Assembly (NCBI RefSeq): GCF_006438915.1
Contig: NZ_RCZE01000001.1
Coordinates: 172,325-236,324 of the forward strand
Length of the DNA: 64,000 bases
From: Pseudomonas arsenicoxydans
Lineage (GTDB): Bacteria; Pseudomonadota; Gammaproteobacteria; Pseudomonadales; Pseudomonadaceae
Direction: 5' to 3'
Position 1 is the stretch's first letter; every line of letters begins with the position of its first letter. Positions 15,761 to 24,609 of this stretch are shown in pieces. The position numbers and the translations under genes were made by a program. Below the pieces are notes generated by a model. It did not search any database, had not been told where the DNA came from, and saw only the letters and a program-made list of their open reading frames with translations.

Positions 15761-17191
15761 ATGACTGCTGACATCGCCTACCTTCAGAACCTGAATCAGC
15801 CTCTGGAAGAAATGCAGGCCCTGTTCGACGCCCAACGCGCCGCGTACGCCGCCAACCCGATGCCGCCGGCCGCCCAACGCCAGCAATGGCTCAAAGCCTT
15901 GCGCGACCTGTTGAGCAGCGAACGCCAGGCGTTGATCGAGGCGATCAGCCAGGATTTCAGCCACCGCAGCGCCGATGAAACCCTGCTCGCCGAACTGATG
16001 CCCAGCCTGCACGGCATTCATTACGCCAGCCAGCACCTCAAAGGCTGGATGAAAGCCTCGCGGCGCAAGGTGGGCATCGCATTTCAACCGGCGGCGGCCA
16101 AAGTCGTTTACCAACCGCTGGGCGTGGTCGGCGTGATCGTGCCGTGGAACTACCCGCTGTACCTGGCCATCGGCCCATTGGTCGGCGCGCTGTCGGCCGG
16201 TAATCGGGTGATGCTCAAACTCAGCGAATCGACTCCGGCCACCGGTTTGCTCCTCAAGGAATTGCTCGCACGGGTCTTCCCTGAAGACCTGGTTTGCGTG
16301 GTGCTGGGCGAAGCCGACGTCGGCGTCGCGTTCTCCCGCCTGCGTTTCGATCACCTGCTGTTCACCGGCGCCACCAGTATCGGCAAACACGTAATGCGTG
16401 CGGCGGCCGAGAACCTCACCCCGGTGACCCTCGAACTCGGCGGCAAGTCCCCGGCCATCGTGTCCCATGATGTGCCATTGAAAGACGCTGCCGAACGCAT
16501 CGCTTTCGGCAAGACCCTGAACGCCGGGCAAACCTGCGTGGCCCCGGACTACGTGCTGGTGCCGGAAGACCGCGTCGGGGGTTTCGTCGAAGCCTATCGT
16601 CAGGTGGTTCGCGGGTTTTATCCGACGCTGGCTGACAACCCGGACTACACCGCCATCATCAACGAGCGGCAACTGGCGCGGCTCAAGGGCTACATCAGTG
16701 ATGCCACGAGCAAAGGCGCGCTGCTGATTCCGCTGTTCGACCAGGGGCAAGGCCGCCGCATGAGTCATAGCTTGCTGCTCAACGTCACCGACGACATGAC
16801 GGTGATGCAGGACGAAATCTTCGGCCCGCTGCTGCCGATCGTGCCGTACAAGCATTTGGATGAGGCGTTTGCCTACATCAACCAACGCCCTCGCCCACTG
16901 GCGCTGTACTACTTCGGCTACGACAAGCGCGAACAAAACCGTGTGCTCCACGAAACCCATTCCGGCGGCGTCTGCCTCAACGACACGTTGCTGCACGTCG
17001 CTCAGGACGACATGCCATTCGGTGGCATCGGTGCGTCGGGCATGGGTCATTACCACGGCCACGAAGGCTTCCTGACCTTCAGTAAGGCCAAAGGGGTGTT
17101 GATCAAGCAGCGCTTCAATGCCTCGAAGCTGATCTACCCGCCGTACGGAAAATCCATCCAGAAACTGATCCAGAAGCTGTTCATCCGCTAA
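15761..17191 (+). CDS. coniferyl-aldehyde-dehydrogenase-like NAD(P) aldehyde dehydrogenase
   Basis: A 476-residue aldehyde dehydrogenase oxidising an aldehyde to the acid. Visible are the cofactor segment PWNYPLYL, TGATSIGKH, LELGGKS with general base E225, and NAGQTCVAPD with catalytic C259. The sequence is of the coniferyl-aldehyde dehydrogenase (CalB-like) subgroup, with a long C-terminus YPPYGKSIQKLIQKLFIR that resembles a membrane-associating tail. It is the first gene of a likely operon with the Tat lipoprotein (28 bp downstream) and the GMC oxidoreductase. The true substrate is not determinable from sequence; medium or long-chain aldehydes are plausible. Confidence 0.9.
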   Translation: MTADIAYLQNLNQPLEEMQALFDAQRAAYAANPMPPAAQRQQWLKALRDLLSSERQALIEAISQDFSHRSADETLLAELMPSLHGIHYASQHLKGWMKASRRKVGIAFQPAAAKVVYQPLGVVGVIVPWNYPLYLAIGPLVGALSAGNRVMLKLSESTPATGLLLKELLARVFPEDLVCVVLGEADVGVAFSRLRFDHLLFTGATSIGKHVMRAAAENLTPVTLELGGKSPAIVSHDVPLKDAAERIAFGKTLNAGQTCVAPDYVLVPEDRVGGFVEAYRQVVRGFYPTLADNPDYTAIINERQLARLKGYISDATSKGALLIPLFDQGQGRRMSHSLLLNVTDDMTVMQDEIFGPLLPIVPYKHLDEAFAYINQRPRPLALYYFGYDKREQNRVLHETHSGGVCLNDTLLHVAQDDMPFGGIGASGMGHYHGHEGFLTFSKAKGVLIKQRFNASKLIYPPYGKSIQKLIQKLFIR

Positions 17192-17219
17192 CGATCACCA
17201 CCACCGGGTAACAACAATA

Positions 17220-17765
17220 ATGAGCCCAAGCCTGACCGATACACCCGCGCTGTCACGGCGCGGCCTGCTGAAATTCAGCCTCGGAGCCAGCGCCTTCCTG
17301 GCCACGGCCGGGTTGGGCGCAAGCCTCAGCGGCTGCTCGTCGAGCACTGCGGCGAACGGCTTCGTGATCCTGCGCAGTGGCGACCTGCTGTTTTTGCGCG
17401 CCCTGATCCCGGTGATGCTCGAGGGTGCGGTCGCTGCCGAGAAAATGCCGGCATCGGTCGATCAGACCTTGCACGGCCTGGATAACAGCCTGAATCACCT
17501 GTCGCCGGAAATGCTCAAGCTGACCCAGCAATTGTTCGATGTGCTGGGGATGGCCGTGACGCGCGGACCGCTGACCGGGATCTGGGGCAGTTGGGAAAAT
17601 GCCAGTGGCGATGAGATCCGGCATTTTCTCGATCGCTGGGAAAACAGCTCGTTGAGCTTGTTGCGCATGGGCCATAGCTCGCTGCAGCAACTGGTGATGA
17701 TGGCGTGGTACACCCGGGCTGAATCGTGGGTGCATTGCGGGTATCCGGGGCCGCCTACGGTTTGA
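17220..17765 (+). CDS. small Tat-exported lipoprotein, probable oxidoreductase subunit
   Basis: A 181-residue protein starting with a twin-arginine signal (SRRGLLKFSLGA) that ends in a lipobox-like LSGC near residue 37, so it should be exported folded and lipid-anchored. The rest is helical and has no cofactor motif I recognise. Between an aldehyde dehydrogenase and a GMC oxidoreductase, its size and Tat signal resemble the small subunit (subunit 3 type) of membrane-bound GMC dehydrogenases. A chaperone or anchor role for the downstream enzyme is an inference. Confidence 0.85.
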   Translation: MSPSLTDTPALSRRGLLKFSLGASAFLATAGLGASLSGCSSSTAANGFVILRSGDLLFLRALIPVMLEGAVAAEKMPASVDQTLHGLDNSLNHLSPEMLKLTQQLFDVLGMAVTRGPLTGIWGSWENASGDEIRHFLDRWENSSLSLLRMGHSSLQQLVMMAWYTRAESWVHCGYPGPPTV

Positions 17766-17774
17766 GACCGTTGC

Positions 17775-17848
17775 GACCCTATCGCGAGCAGGCTCACTCC
17801 TACAGGGATCGCGTACTCCTGTAGGAGTGAGCCTGCTCGCGATGGCGA
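17775..17848. repeat. REP pair (class D)
   Basis: Inverted pair of the class D palindrome (atcgcgagcaggctcactcc ... ggagtgagcctgctcgcgat), situated inside the operon between the Tat lipoprotein and GMC genes, where it may act in mRNA processing. Confidence 0.88.
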
Positions 17849-17889
17849 TCTGAAGAACACCCAAAAAATAACAACAAGAGAACCTGAGA

Positions 17890-19485
17890 ATGCCCGTACC
17901 CGACCCGTTCCGAGAAGGCCTGTCCCGTGGCTGGAAAACCTACAACGGTGCGCAACTGACCCAAGACCTGACCCTCGAAGCGGACATCGCGATCATCGGC
18001 AGCGGTGCCGGCGGCGGCACCACGGCGGAAATCCTCAGCGCGGCCGGCTACAAAGTGCTGCTGATCGAAGAAGGCCCGCTCAAGACCAGCAGCGACTTCA
18101 AGATGCTCGAAGACCAGGCCTACACCAGCCTCTATCAGGAAGGCATCGGGCGCATGAGCAAGGATGGCGCAATCACCATTCTTCAGGGCCGCGCCGTGGG
18201 CGGCACCACGCTGATCAACTGGACCTCGAGCTTTCGCACACCCGCCCCGACGCTCGAACACTGGGCCAAGGAGCACGATGTAAAAGGCCACTCGCCTGCC
18301 GAGATGGCGCCGTGGTTCGAGAAAATGGAACAACGCCTCGGCGTCGCGCCGTGGATGATGCCGCCCAACGCCAACAACGACGTGATCCGCAAAGGCTGTG
18401 AAAAGCTCGGCTACACCTGGCACGTCATCCCGCGCAACGTGCGCGGCTGCTGGAACCTTGGCTATTGCGGCATGGGCTGCCCGACCAACGCCAAGCAATC
18501 AATGTTGGTCACGACCATTCCGGCGACGCTGGAAAAAGGCGGCGAGCTGCTGTACCTGGCCCGAGCCGAAAAGCTGTCGATCAAGGACGGCAAGGTCACC
18601 GGCCTGCAATGCGTGGCGATGGACGACCGCTGCGCCGCGCCGACCGGGCGCACGATCACGGTCAAGGCGCGCCATTACGTACTGGCCGGCGGCGGGATCA
18701 ACAGCCCGGCGTTGCTCTTGCGTTCCGATGCACCGGATCCGCACAAGCGCCTGGGCAAACGCACGTTCCTGCATTTGGTGAACATGTCCGCCGGGCTGTT
18801 CGACGAGGTAATCAACCCGTTCTACGGCGCGCCACAGTCGATCTATTCCGACCATTTCCAATGGCAGGACGGCACCACCGGCAAGATGTCCTACAAACTC
18901 GAAGTCCCGCCACTGCACCCGGCACTGGCGACGACCCTGCTCGGCGGTTTCGGCAAGGAAAACGCCCTGCACATGGAGCATCTGCCCCATACCCACGCGA
19001 TGCTCGCGTTGTTGCGCGACGGTTTCCACCCGGACAGCCCCGGCGGCAGCGTCGAACTGCGCGGTGACAATACGCCGGTGCTCGACTATCAGGTCTCGCC
19101 CTACGCCTGGGACGGATTGCGCCGAGCCTTCCACAGCATGGCCGAGATTCAGTTTGCCGGGGGCGCCAACGCGGTGATGCCAATGCACGCCGATGCTCGC
19201 TACGTGAAAACCCTGGCTGAAGCGCGCACGTTGATCGATGGTTTGAGCCTTGAGTTGTATCGCACACGGCTGGGCAGCGCTCACGTGATGGGCGGTTGTG
19301 CGATGGGCGAAGACCCAAAAAACGCCGTGACCGACAGCCTCGGCCGGCATCACCAGCTGAGCAATCTGTCGATCCATGACGGCTCGCTGTTCCCCACCAG
19401 CATTGGCGCAAACCCGCAGTTGTCGGTGTACGGGCTGACAGCACAACTGGCCACTTCCCTGGCCGAACGTTTGAAAAACCCGTGA
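17890..19485 (+). CDS. GMC-family FAD oxidoreductase (alcohol dehydrogenase type)
   Basis: A 531-residue flavoprotein expected to oxidise an alcohol to an aldehyde. Motifs: the FAD-binding IIGSGAGGGTTAEIL at residues 35-49, LQGRAVGGTTLINW, the second FAD segment YVLAGGGINSPALLLRS, and a C-terminal GSAHVMGGCAMGEDPKNAV and DGSLFPTSIGANPQLS, which hold the usual His/Asn active-site region. No signal peptide is seen. Product logic with the upstream aldehyde dehydrogenase suggests a two-step alcohol-to-acid route. GTGAGCCTG-type REP structure upstream may separate transcript stability from the first two genes. Confidence 0.92.
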   Translation: MPVPDPFREGLSRGWKTYNGAQLTQDLTLEADIAIIGSGAGGGTTAEILSAAGYKVLLIEEGPLKTSSDFKMLEDQAYTSLYQEGIGRMSKDGAITILQGRAVGGTTLINWTSSFRTPAPTLEHWAKEHDVKGHSPAEMAPWFEKMEQRLGVAPWMMPPNANNDVIRKGCEKLGYTWHVIPRNVRGCWNLGYCGMGCPTNAKQSMLVTTIPATLEKGGELLYLARAEKLSIKDGKVTGLQCVAMDDRCAAPTGRTITVKARHYVLAGGGINSPALLLRSDAPDPHKRLGKRTFLHLVNMSAGLFDEVINPFYGAPQSIYSDHFQWQDGTTGKMSYKLEVPPLHPALATTLLGGFGKENALHMEHLPHTHAMLALLRDGFHPDSPGGSVELRGDNTPVLDYQVSPYAWDGLRRAFHSMAEIQFAGGANAVMPMHADARYVKTLAEARTLIDGLSLELYRTRLGSAHVMGGCAMGEDPKNAVTDSLGRHHQLSNLSIHDGSLFPTSIGANPQLSVYGLTAQLATSLAERLKNP

Positions 19486-19513
19486 AAAGGGAGAATATTC
19501 CTATCGTCTATAG

Positions 19514-20080
<567 letters not shown>

Positions 20081-20099
20081 AGCCGAGCACCGACTGTAG

Positions 20100-20471
<372 letters not shown>

Positions 20472-20500
20472 ATCACAGTTTTGTAGAGCCTGTTCGGGCC

Positions 20501-20590
20501 CCTTCGCGAGCAAGCCCGCTCCCACATTTAACCGAGTTCCTCCAGAGAAATACGGTCGAATGTGGGAGCGGGCTTGCTCGCGAAGGGGCC
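20501..20590. repeat. REP pair (class A)
   Basis: Two inverted class A REPs, tail to tail, in the convergent fdx/hypothetical gap. A partial class D-like fragment (ctgtaggagctggcgaagcc) lies at about 20094. Confidence 0.92.
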
Positions 20591-20618
20591 ATCAGCAACA
20601 CAGAAAATCCAACGGCCG

Positions 20619-20942
20619 TTACTCCTGCTGCTCAAACCCCTCCCCGATACACCCTAGACACCGCACAAACGCCGCTTTCGCCGGGTCAACCACCAGCGCC
20701 TGTCCCGCATCGCCGACTCCGCCACCCAGTGCGGTAAACGGCAACGACACCACAAAAACGCCAGCACCAATCACCGTCGCCACGACCAGCAACGGTCGGG
20801 CAATCAGCAAGTCACCGATCATGGCGTACGCCGGGGGATTCTGGAGGGTGTAGAGCGGGTCGCCGCTGCCATTGTTTGCTGCCAGCGCACAGGCATTGGC
20901 GCCCAGCAGCCAGATAACGACAAGGGTACGAAACAGGTTCAT
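20619..20942 (-). CDS. small exported/membrane conserved hypothetical protein
   Basis: A 107-residue protein with a signal peptide ([21 protein letters not shown], cleavage near residue 22), a conserved-looking [23 protein letters not shown] segment, and a hydrophobic stretch (about residues 50-73) that probably spans the membrane. The C-terminus holds two cysteines ([10 protein letters not shown]). Similar small proteins beside mutM are common in Pseudomonas and of unknown function. It is on the same strand as mutM, about 55 bp downstream of it. Confidence 0.8.
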   Translation of the reverse strand: MNLFRTLVVIWLLGANACALAANNGSGDPLYTLQNPPAYAMIGDLLIARPLLVVATVIGAGVFVVSLPFTALGGGVGDAGQALVVDPAKAAFVRCLGCIGEGFEQQE

Positions 20943-20996
20943 GGCACGGTCCTTATGCGAGGCAGTGAGAACACTGACTATAGACCGTGGGAGTTT

Positions 20997-21809
20997 TCAG
21001 CTCTGACAGCGGGGGCAAAAGACGCTGGCGCGCTGCCCGAGCTTCACATCCCGCAGTTCCGTGCCGCAGACCTTGCAAGGCTCATGGCCCCGGCCGTACA
21101 CGAACAGTTCCTGCTGGAAGTAGCCCGGCTGACCGTCGCCGCCGATAAAGTCGCGCAACGTGGTACCGCCGCGTTCGATAGCTGCGGCGAGGATGCGCTT
21201 GATCTCGATCGCCAGTTTCAAATAACGCGCCCGGGAAATGCTCTTGGCTTCGCGGCGCGGATCAATGCCGGCGGCGAACAGCGCTTCGGTCGCGTAGATA
21301 TTGCCGACGCCCACCACCACGGCGTTATCCATGATGAACGGCTTGACCGCCATGGAGCGCCCGCGAGACTGCTGGAACAAGCGCTCGCCGTCGAACAGGT
21401 CGGTCAACGGCTCCGGCCCCAGGCGGATCAACAATTCGTGGTTATACGGGTCGAGACTCCAGAGCATTGCGCCAAACCGTCGCGGGTCGGTGTAACGCAG
21501 CGCCAGACCCGATTCCAGTTCGATGTCCACGTGCTCATGCTTGGCTGCCGGCAAGCCGGCTTCCACCAGGCGCAAATTCCCCGACATGCCCAAATGGCTG
21601 ATCAATGTGCCGACTTCGGCATTGATCAACAGGTACTTGGCGCGCCGTTCCACCAGCACGATACGCTGCCCGGACAACCGCACATCGAGGTCTTCGGGAA
21701 TCGGCCAGCGCAGGCGCCGGTCCCGCACGATCACCCGAATGACCCGTTGGCCTTCCAGGTGCGGCGCAATTCCGCGGCGGGTGGTTTCGACTTCCGGCAG
21801 TTCAGGCAT
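20997..21809 (-). CDS. mutM: formamidopyrimidine-DNA glycosylase
   Basis: Base-excision repair enzyme that removes 8-oxoguanine and nicks the strand. The 270-residue protein starts MPELPEVE (P2 nucleophile and E3 after Met removal) and includes [35 protein letters not shown], and the C-terminal four-cysteine zinc finger CKVCG ... FCPRC. Length and all catalytic features are intact. Confidence 0.97.
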   Translation of the reverse strand: MPELPEVETTRRGIAPHLEGQRVIRVIVRDRRLRWPIPEDLDVRLSGQRIVLVERRAKYLLINAEVGTLISHLGMSGNLRLVEAGLPAAKHEHVDIELESGLALRYTDPRRFGAMLWSLDPYNHELLIRLGPEPLTDLFDGERLFQQSRGRSMAVKPFIMDNAVVVGVGNIYATEALFAAGIDPRREAKSISRARYLKLAIEIKRILAAAIERGGTTLRDFIGGDGQPGYFQQELFVYGRGHEPCKVCGTELRDVKLGQRASVFCPRCQS

Positions 21810-21837
21810 GGTGCACTCGAATCAGGCTATCGGGCAC

Positions 21838-22707
21838 TCAGCGGTGAGCGCCGAGGTCGCGAATGGTTTGCTTGAGCGTCTCGAAGTCGTAATCCGAGAG
21901 GCCGACATAGTCGAGCACCAGATGCCCGATGCTGTTCCATTCGTGGTCTTCGTTCTGGTTGCCCAGCACTCGGTAGGACGCGCAAATGTGTTCGGCCATC
22001 TTGAGGATCGCCAGCAGGTTCTTGAGCTGCGCATTGCGCGACGACTCATCGCTGAAAATCGCCAGCGCATTGTGGTGATTAGCGATCGCAGCAGTGACGT
22101 GTTCTGGCAGTCGCCAAGACTTGGCGGTGTAGTAACCGACCACGGCGTGGTTGGTATTGAACACCCGGTTCTCGGTGTCCACCACCCGGCATTCGGCGCT
22201 GGCGTTGGCATACGCCTCCTCCAGAACCGTCATGTAGTTGGGGAAGCGCTGCAGCATCAACGGCACACCGCAATCGTGGAACAGGCCCAACGCGTACGCT
22301 TCATCGCCCGCCTGCGCGCCAATGCGCTTGGCCAGCGTCAGGCAGGTCATCGCCACGTCCTGAGCCGTGTCCCAGAAGCGGTTCAAGGTGACGATGGTGT
22401 CGTCATTCATCTCGCCCTTGATCGACTGGGCGTTGATCAGGTTGATGATCGAACGGCTGCCCAGCAGGTTCACCGCTCGCTGGATCGAGGCGATCTTGTT
22501 GCTCAAGCCGTAATACGGCGAATTGACGATCTTCAGCAACGCGCCAGAGAGGCCCGGGTCTTGGGAGATCAGCTTCGCGATCACTTCCAGGTCCGGGTCG
22601 GGCATGTATTGCTCCATCTGCAAATCCACCATGATTTGCGGCTGGGCGGGCACGCTGATGCCTTGCAGGGACTGTTGGATCTGTTCGGTAGTCAGCTCTT
22701 GGGACAT
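21838..22707 (-). CDS. HDOD domain protein
   Basis: A 289-residue cytoplasmic protein made almost wholly of an HDOD domain (about residues 20-215), a signalling output related to HD phosphohydrolases. Typical segments are LISQDPGLSGALLKIVNSPYYGLSNKI, VNLLGSRSIINL, and GLFHDCGVPLML, where the HD pair is kept. It lies upstream of mutM on the same strand, separated by 28 bp. Such proteins act in chemotaxis, biofilm or stress signalling; no specific role is visible here. Confidence 0.9.
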   Translation of the reverse strand: MSQELTTEQIQQSLQGISVPAQPQIMVDLQMEQYMPDPDLEVIAKLISQDPGLSGALLKIVNSPYYGLSNKIASIQRAVNLLGSRSIINLINAQSIKGEMNDDTIVTLNRFWDTAQDVAMTCLTLAKRIGAQAGDEAYALGLFHDCGVPLMLQRFPNYMTVLEEAYANASAECRVVDTENRVFNTNHAVVGYYTAKSWRLPEHVTAAIANHHNALAIFSDESSRNAQLKNLLAILKMAEHICASYRVLGNQNEDHEWNSIGHLVLDYVGLSDYDFETLKQTIRDLGAHR

Positions 22708-22815
22708 AAGTACACACTCTGGGCCAGGCGCAGATTCTAGCTTCTAAAAGTTGGATCCGACACCTTGGAGGGTGGATCTGCCGAAGTTTCATCAAATCCC
22801 GGGCATGGCACATCC

Positions 22816-22951
22816 TCCTGTGGCGAGGGAGCTTGCTCCCGCTCGGCTGCGAAGCAGACGATTTCAGCGGATGCGGTTTTCCTGATTTACGGTGACAGCC
22901 GATGTCGGGACGGCTCCGCCGCCCAGCGGGAGCAAGCTCCCTCGCCACATG
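22816..22951. repeat. REP pair (class B)
   Basis: Inverted class B pair (tgtggcgagggagcttgctc ... gagcaagctccctcgccaca) filling most of the 310-bp divergent gap between the HDOD gene and rlmI. The rest of the gap holds only the two promoter regions. Confidence 0.9.
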
Positions 22952-23017
22952 TCCACTTGTCAGCCTGTCCAGGACTTCAACACGCTATACTCCCGCTCTT
23001 TTTTCCGGAGCGACGTC

Positions 23018-24214
23018 ATGTCCCTGCCTAGCCTGCGCCTCAAAGCCAACGCCGACCGTCGCCTGCGAAACGGCCACTTGTGGGTCTACAGCAACGAAAT
23101 CGATGTCGCCGCCACCCCGTTGCACGGCTTCAAGGCCGGTGATCAGGCGATCCTCGAAGCCGCCGGCGGCAAGCCGCTGGGCATTGTTGCCATGAGCCCG
23201 AACAACCTGATTTGCGCCCGCCTGCTGTCGCGCGACATCAAGTTGCCGCTGGACAAGTCGTTGCTCGTTCACCGTATCAACGTCGCCCTTTCGTTGCGCG
23301 ATCGCCTGTTCGACAAGCCGTTCTATCGCCTGGTCTACGGCGATTCCGACCTGCTGCCAGGCCTGGTGGTCGACCGTTTCGGCGACATCCTCGTGGTGCA
23401 GATCGCCTCGGCGACCATGGAAGCCCATAAAGAAGACGTGATCGCCGCGTTGACCCAAGTGCTCAAGCCAAGCGGCATTCTGTTCAAGAACGACTCTGCT
23501 GCCCGTGATGCCGAAGGCCTCAACCGCTACGTCGAAACCGTGTTCGGCCTGGTGCCGGAGTGGGTGGCGCTGGAAGAAAACGGCGTGAAATTCGAAGCGC
23601 CGGTCATGCAAGGCCAGAAAACCGGCTGGTTCTACGACCACCGCATGAACCGCGCACGCCTGGCCCCGTACGCCAAAGGCAAACGCGTACTGGACCTGTA
23701 CAGCTACATCGGTGGCTGGGGCGTGCAAGCAGCCGCCTTCGGCGCCAGTGAAGTGTTCTGCGTCGATGCATCGGCCTTCGCCCTCGACGGCGTCGAGCGT
23801 AACGCCGCGCTGAACGGTTTCGCCGACAAGATGACCTGCATTGAAGGCGACGTGTTCGAAGCCCTCAAAGAGCTGAAAGCCAGTGAAGAACGTTTCGACG
23901 TGATCGTGGCCGACCCGCCGGCGTTCATCAAACGCAAGAAAGACATGAAGAACGGCGAAGGCGCCTACCGTCGCCTGAACGAGCAAGCCATGCGCCTGCT
24001 CAGCAAGGACGGCATCCTGGTGAGCGCTTCGTGCTCGATGCACCTGCCGGAAGATGATCTGCAGAACATTCTGCTGACCAGCGCCCGCCACCTGGACCGT
24101 AACATCCAGATGCTGGAACGTGGCGGTCAGGGCCCGGACCACCCGGTTCACCCGGCCATCGCCGAAACCCGCTACATCAAGAGCATCACCTGCCGCCTGC
24201 TGCCAAATAGCTGA
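23018..24214 (+). CDS. rlmI: 23S rRNA (cytosine1962-C5)-methyltransferase
   Basis: A 398-residue SAM-dependent RNA methyltransferase. An N-terminal PUA domain (LKANADRRLRNGHLWVYSNEID) precedes the catalytic domain with GWFYDHRMNR, VLDLYSYIGGWGVQAA, VADPPAFIKRKKD and SASCSMHLP, which carries the catalytic cysteine. The start is the ATG at 23018 (CCGGAG upstream); a longer frame from 22892 runs through a REP and is not real. A perfect 22-bp palindromic terminator follows the stop. Confidence 0.94.
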   Translation: MSLPSLRLKANADRRLRNGHLWVYSNEIDVAATPLHGFKAGDQAILEAAGGKPLGIVAMSPNNLICARLLSRDIKLPLDKSLLVHRINVALSLRDRLFDKPFYRLVYGDSDLLPGLVVDRFGDILVVQIASATMEAHKEDVIAALTQVLKPSGILFKNDSAARDAEGLNRYVETVFGLVPEWVALEENGVKFEAPVMQGQKTGWFYDHRMNRARLAPYAKGKRVLDLYSYIGGWGVQAAAFGASEVFCVDASAFALDGVERNAALNGFADKMTCIEGDVFEALKELKASEERFDVIVADPPAFIKRKKDMKNGEGAYRRLNEQAMRLLSKDGILVSASCSMHLPEDDLQNILLTSARHLDRNIQMLERGGQGPDHPVHPAIAETRYIKSITCRLLPNS

Positions 24215-24228
24215 TTACGCCGGTTTGA

Positions 24229-24250
24229 CGGGGAGCCGATCGGCTCCCCG
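24229..24250. terminator. terminator of rlmI
   Basis: A perfect palindrome (CGGGGAGCCGA and its complement) followed by a T-rich run (ttctatt), 15 bp after the rlmI stop. Confidence 0.85.
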
Positions 24251-24415
24251 TTCTATTATTCGAAATTAATTTCTACAACTTCCTACACTTGCAGTCGTTG
24301 CGACTTGCAGGACGTTTCTCCGTATTCTTTATTTAACACAATACGACTTACAAAATTTATTCACCCCCACGATTGATCCGACAAAACCACTCGAATATTC
24401 CTACTCAATATCTCC

Positions 24416-24475
24416 TTGATAAGAATTCATTACCAACTATGATTGAGTTGTCACATTGAAGTGACGCTCATTATC
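24416..24475 (+). promoter_or_regulatory. putative promoter/operator of the peptide-SagB-AurF operon
   Basis: In an AT-rich gap, TTGATA (24416-24421) and TATGAT (24438-24443), spaced 16 bp, form a good sigma-70 promoter. Just downstream lies the dyad GTCAC-ATTGAA-GTGAC (24450-24465). Bases 24457-24475 match the 19-bp Fur consensus at 12 positions, including a full TCATTATC half. A second, weaker resemblance overlaps the promoter spacer. Iron control is therefore possible but not shown. A direct repeat ACTTGCAG occurs at 24287 and 24303. Confidence 0.45.
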
Positions 24476-24495
24476 AATGACAAGGAGTTACAAAC

Positions 24496-24567
24496 ATGAA
24501 AGCAATTACTCTGGAAGCAAACGCCATCGCCAACCTGTCTTTCCTGGTTGCCCCGAAAGCCCGCTAA
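24496..24567 (+). CDS. 23-residue peptide, candidate RiPP precursor
   Basis: A short gene preceded by a strong Shine-Dalgarno (AAGGAG, eight bases before the ATG). The product starts MKAITLEANAIAN and ends LSFLVAPKAR. It is the first gene of the SagB/AurF/MFS operon and is followed 10 bp later by a stem-loop. Its size, first position and strong initiation resemble precursor genes such as pqqA. The peptide has no signal sequence and no Cys, Ser-rich or Thr-rich core, so azole formation is unlikely. Ser15 and the aromatic or charged residues Phe16, Lys21 and Arg23 are the obvious modifiable positions. A regulatory leader peptide is the main alternative, but there is no run of a single amino acid as in attenuators. 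Confidence 0.6.
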   Translation: MKAITLEANAIANLSFLVAPKAR

Positions 24568-24577
24568 GTAAATAAAG

Positions 24578-24603
24578 CGCTGGGGAGTGCCGGCTACCCA
24601 GCG
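24578..24603 (+). promoter_or_regulatory. stem-loop between precursor peptide and sagB-like gene
   Basis: Arms cgctggg (24578-24584) and cccagcg (24597-24603) enclose 12 bases. There is no T-run, so it is not a complete terminator. Such hairpins after a precursor gene commonly protect or attenuate the message and raise the ratio of peptide to enzyme. Confidence 0.55.
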
Positions 24604-24609
24604 GTTTCC

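Noticed and set aside
24578..24603. Rho-independent terminator ending the peptide transcript
   Set aside because: The stem has no following T-run, so at most it attenuates or protects the message.
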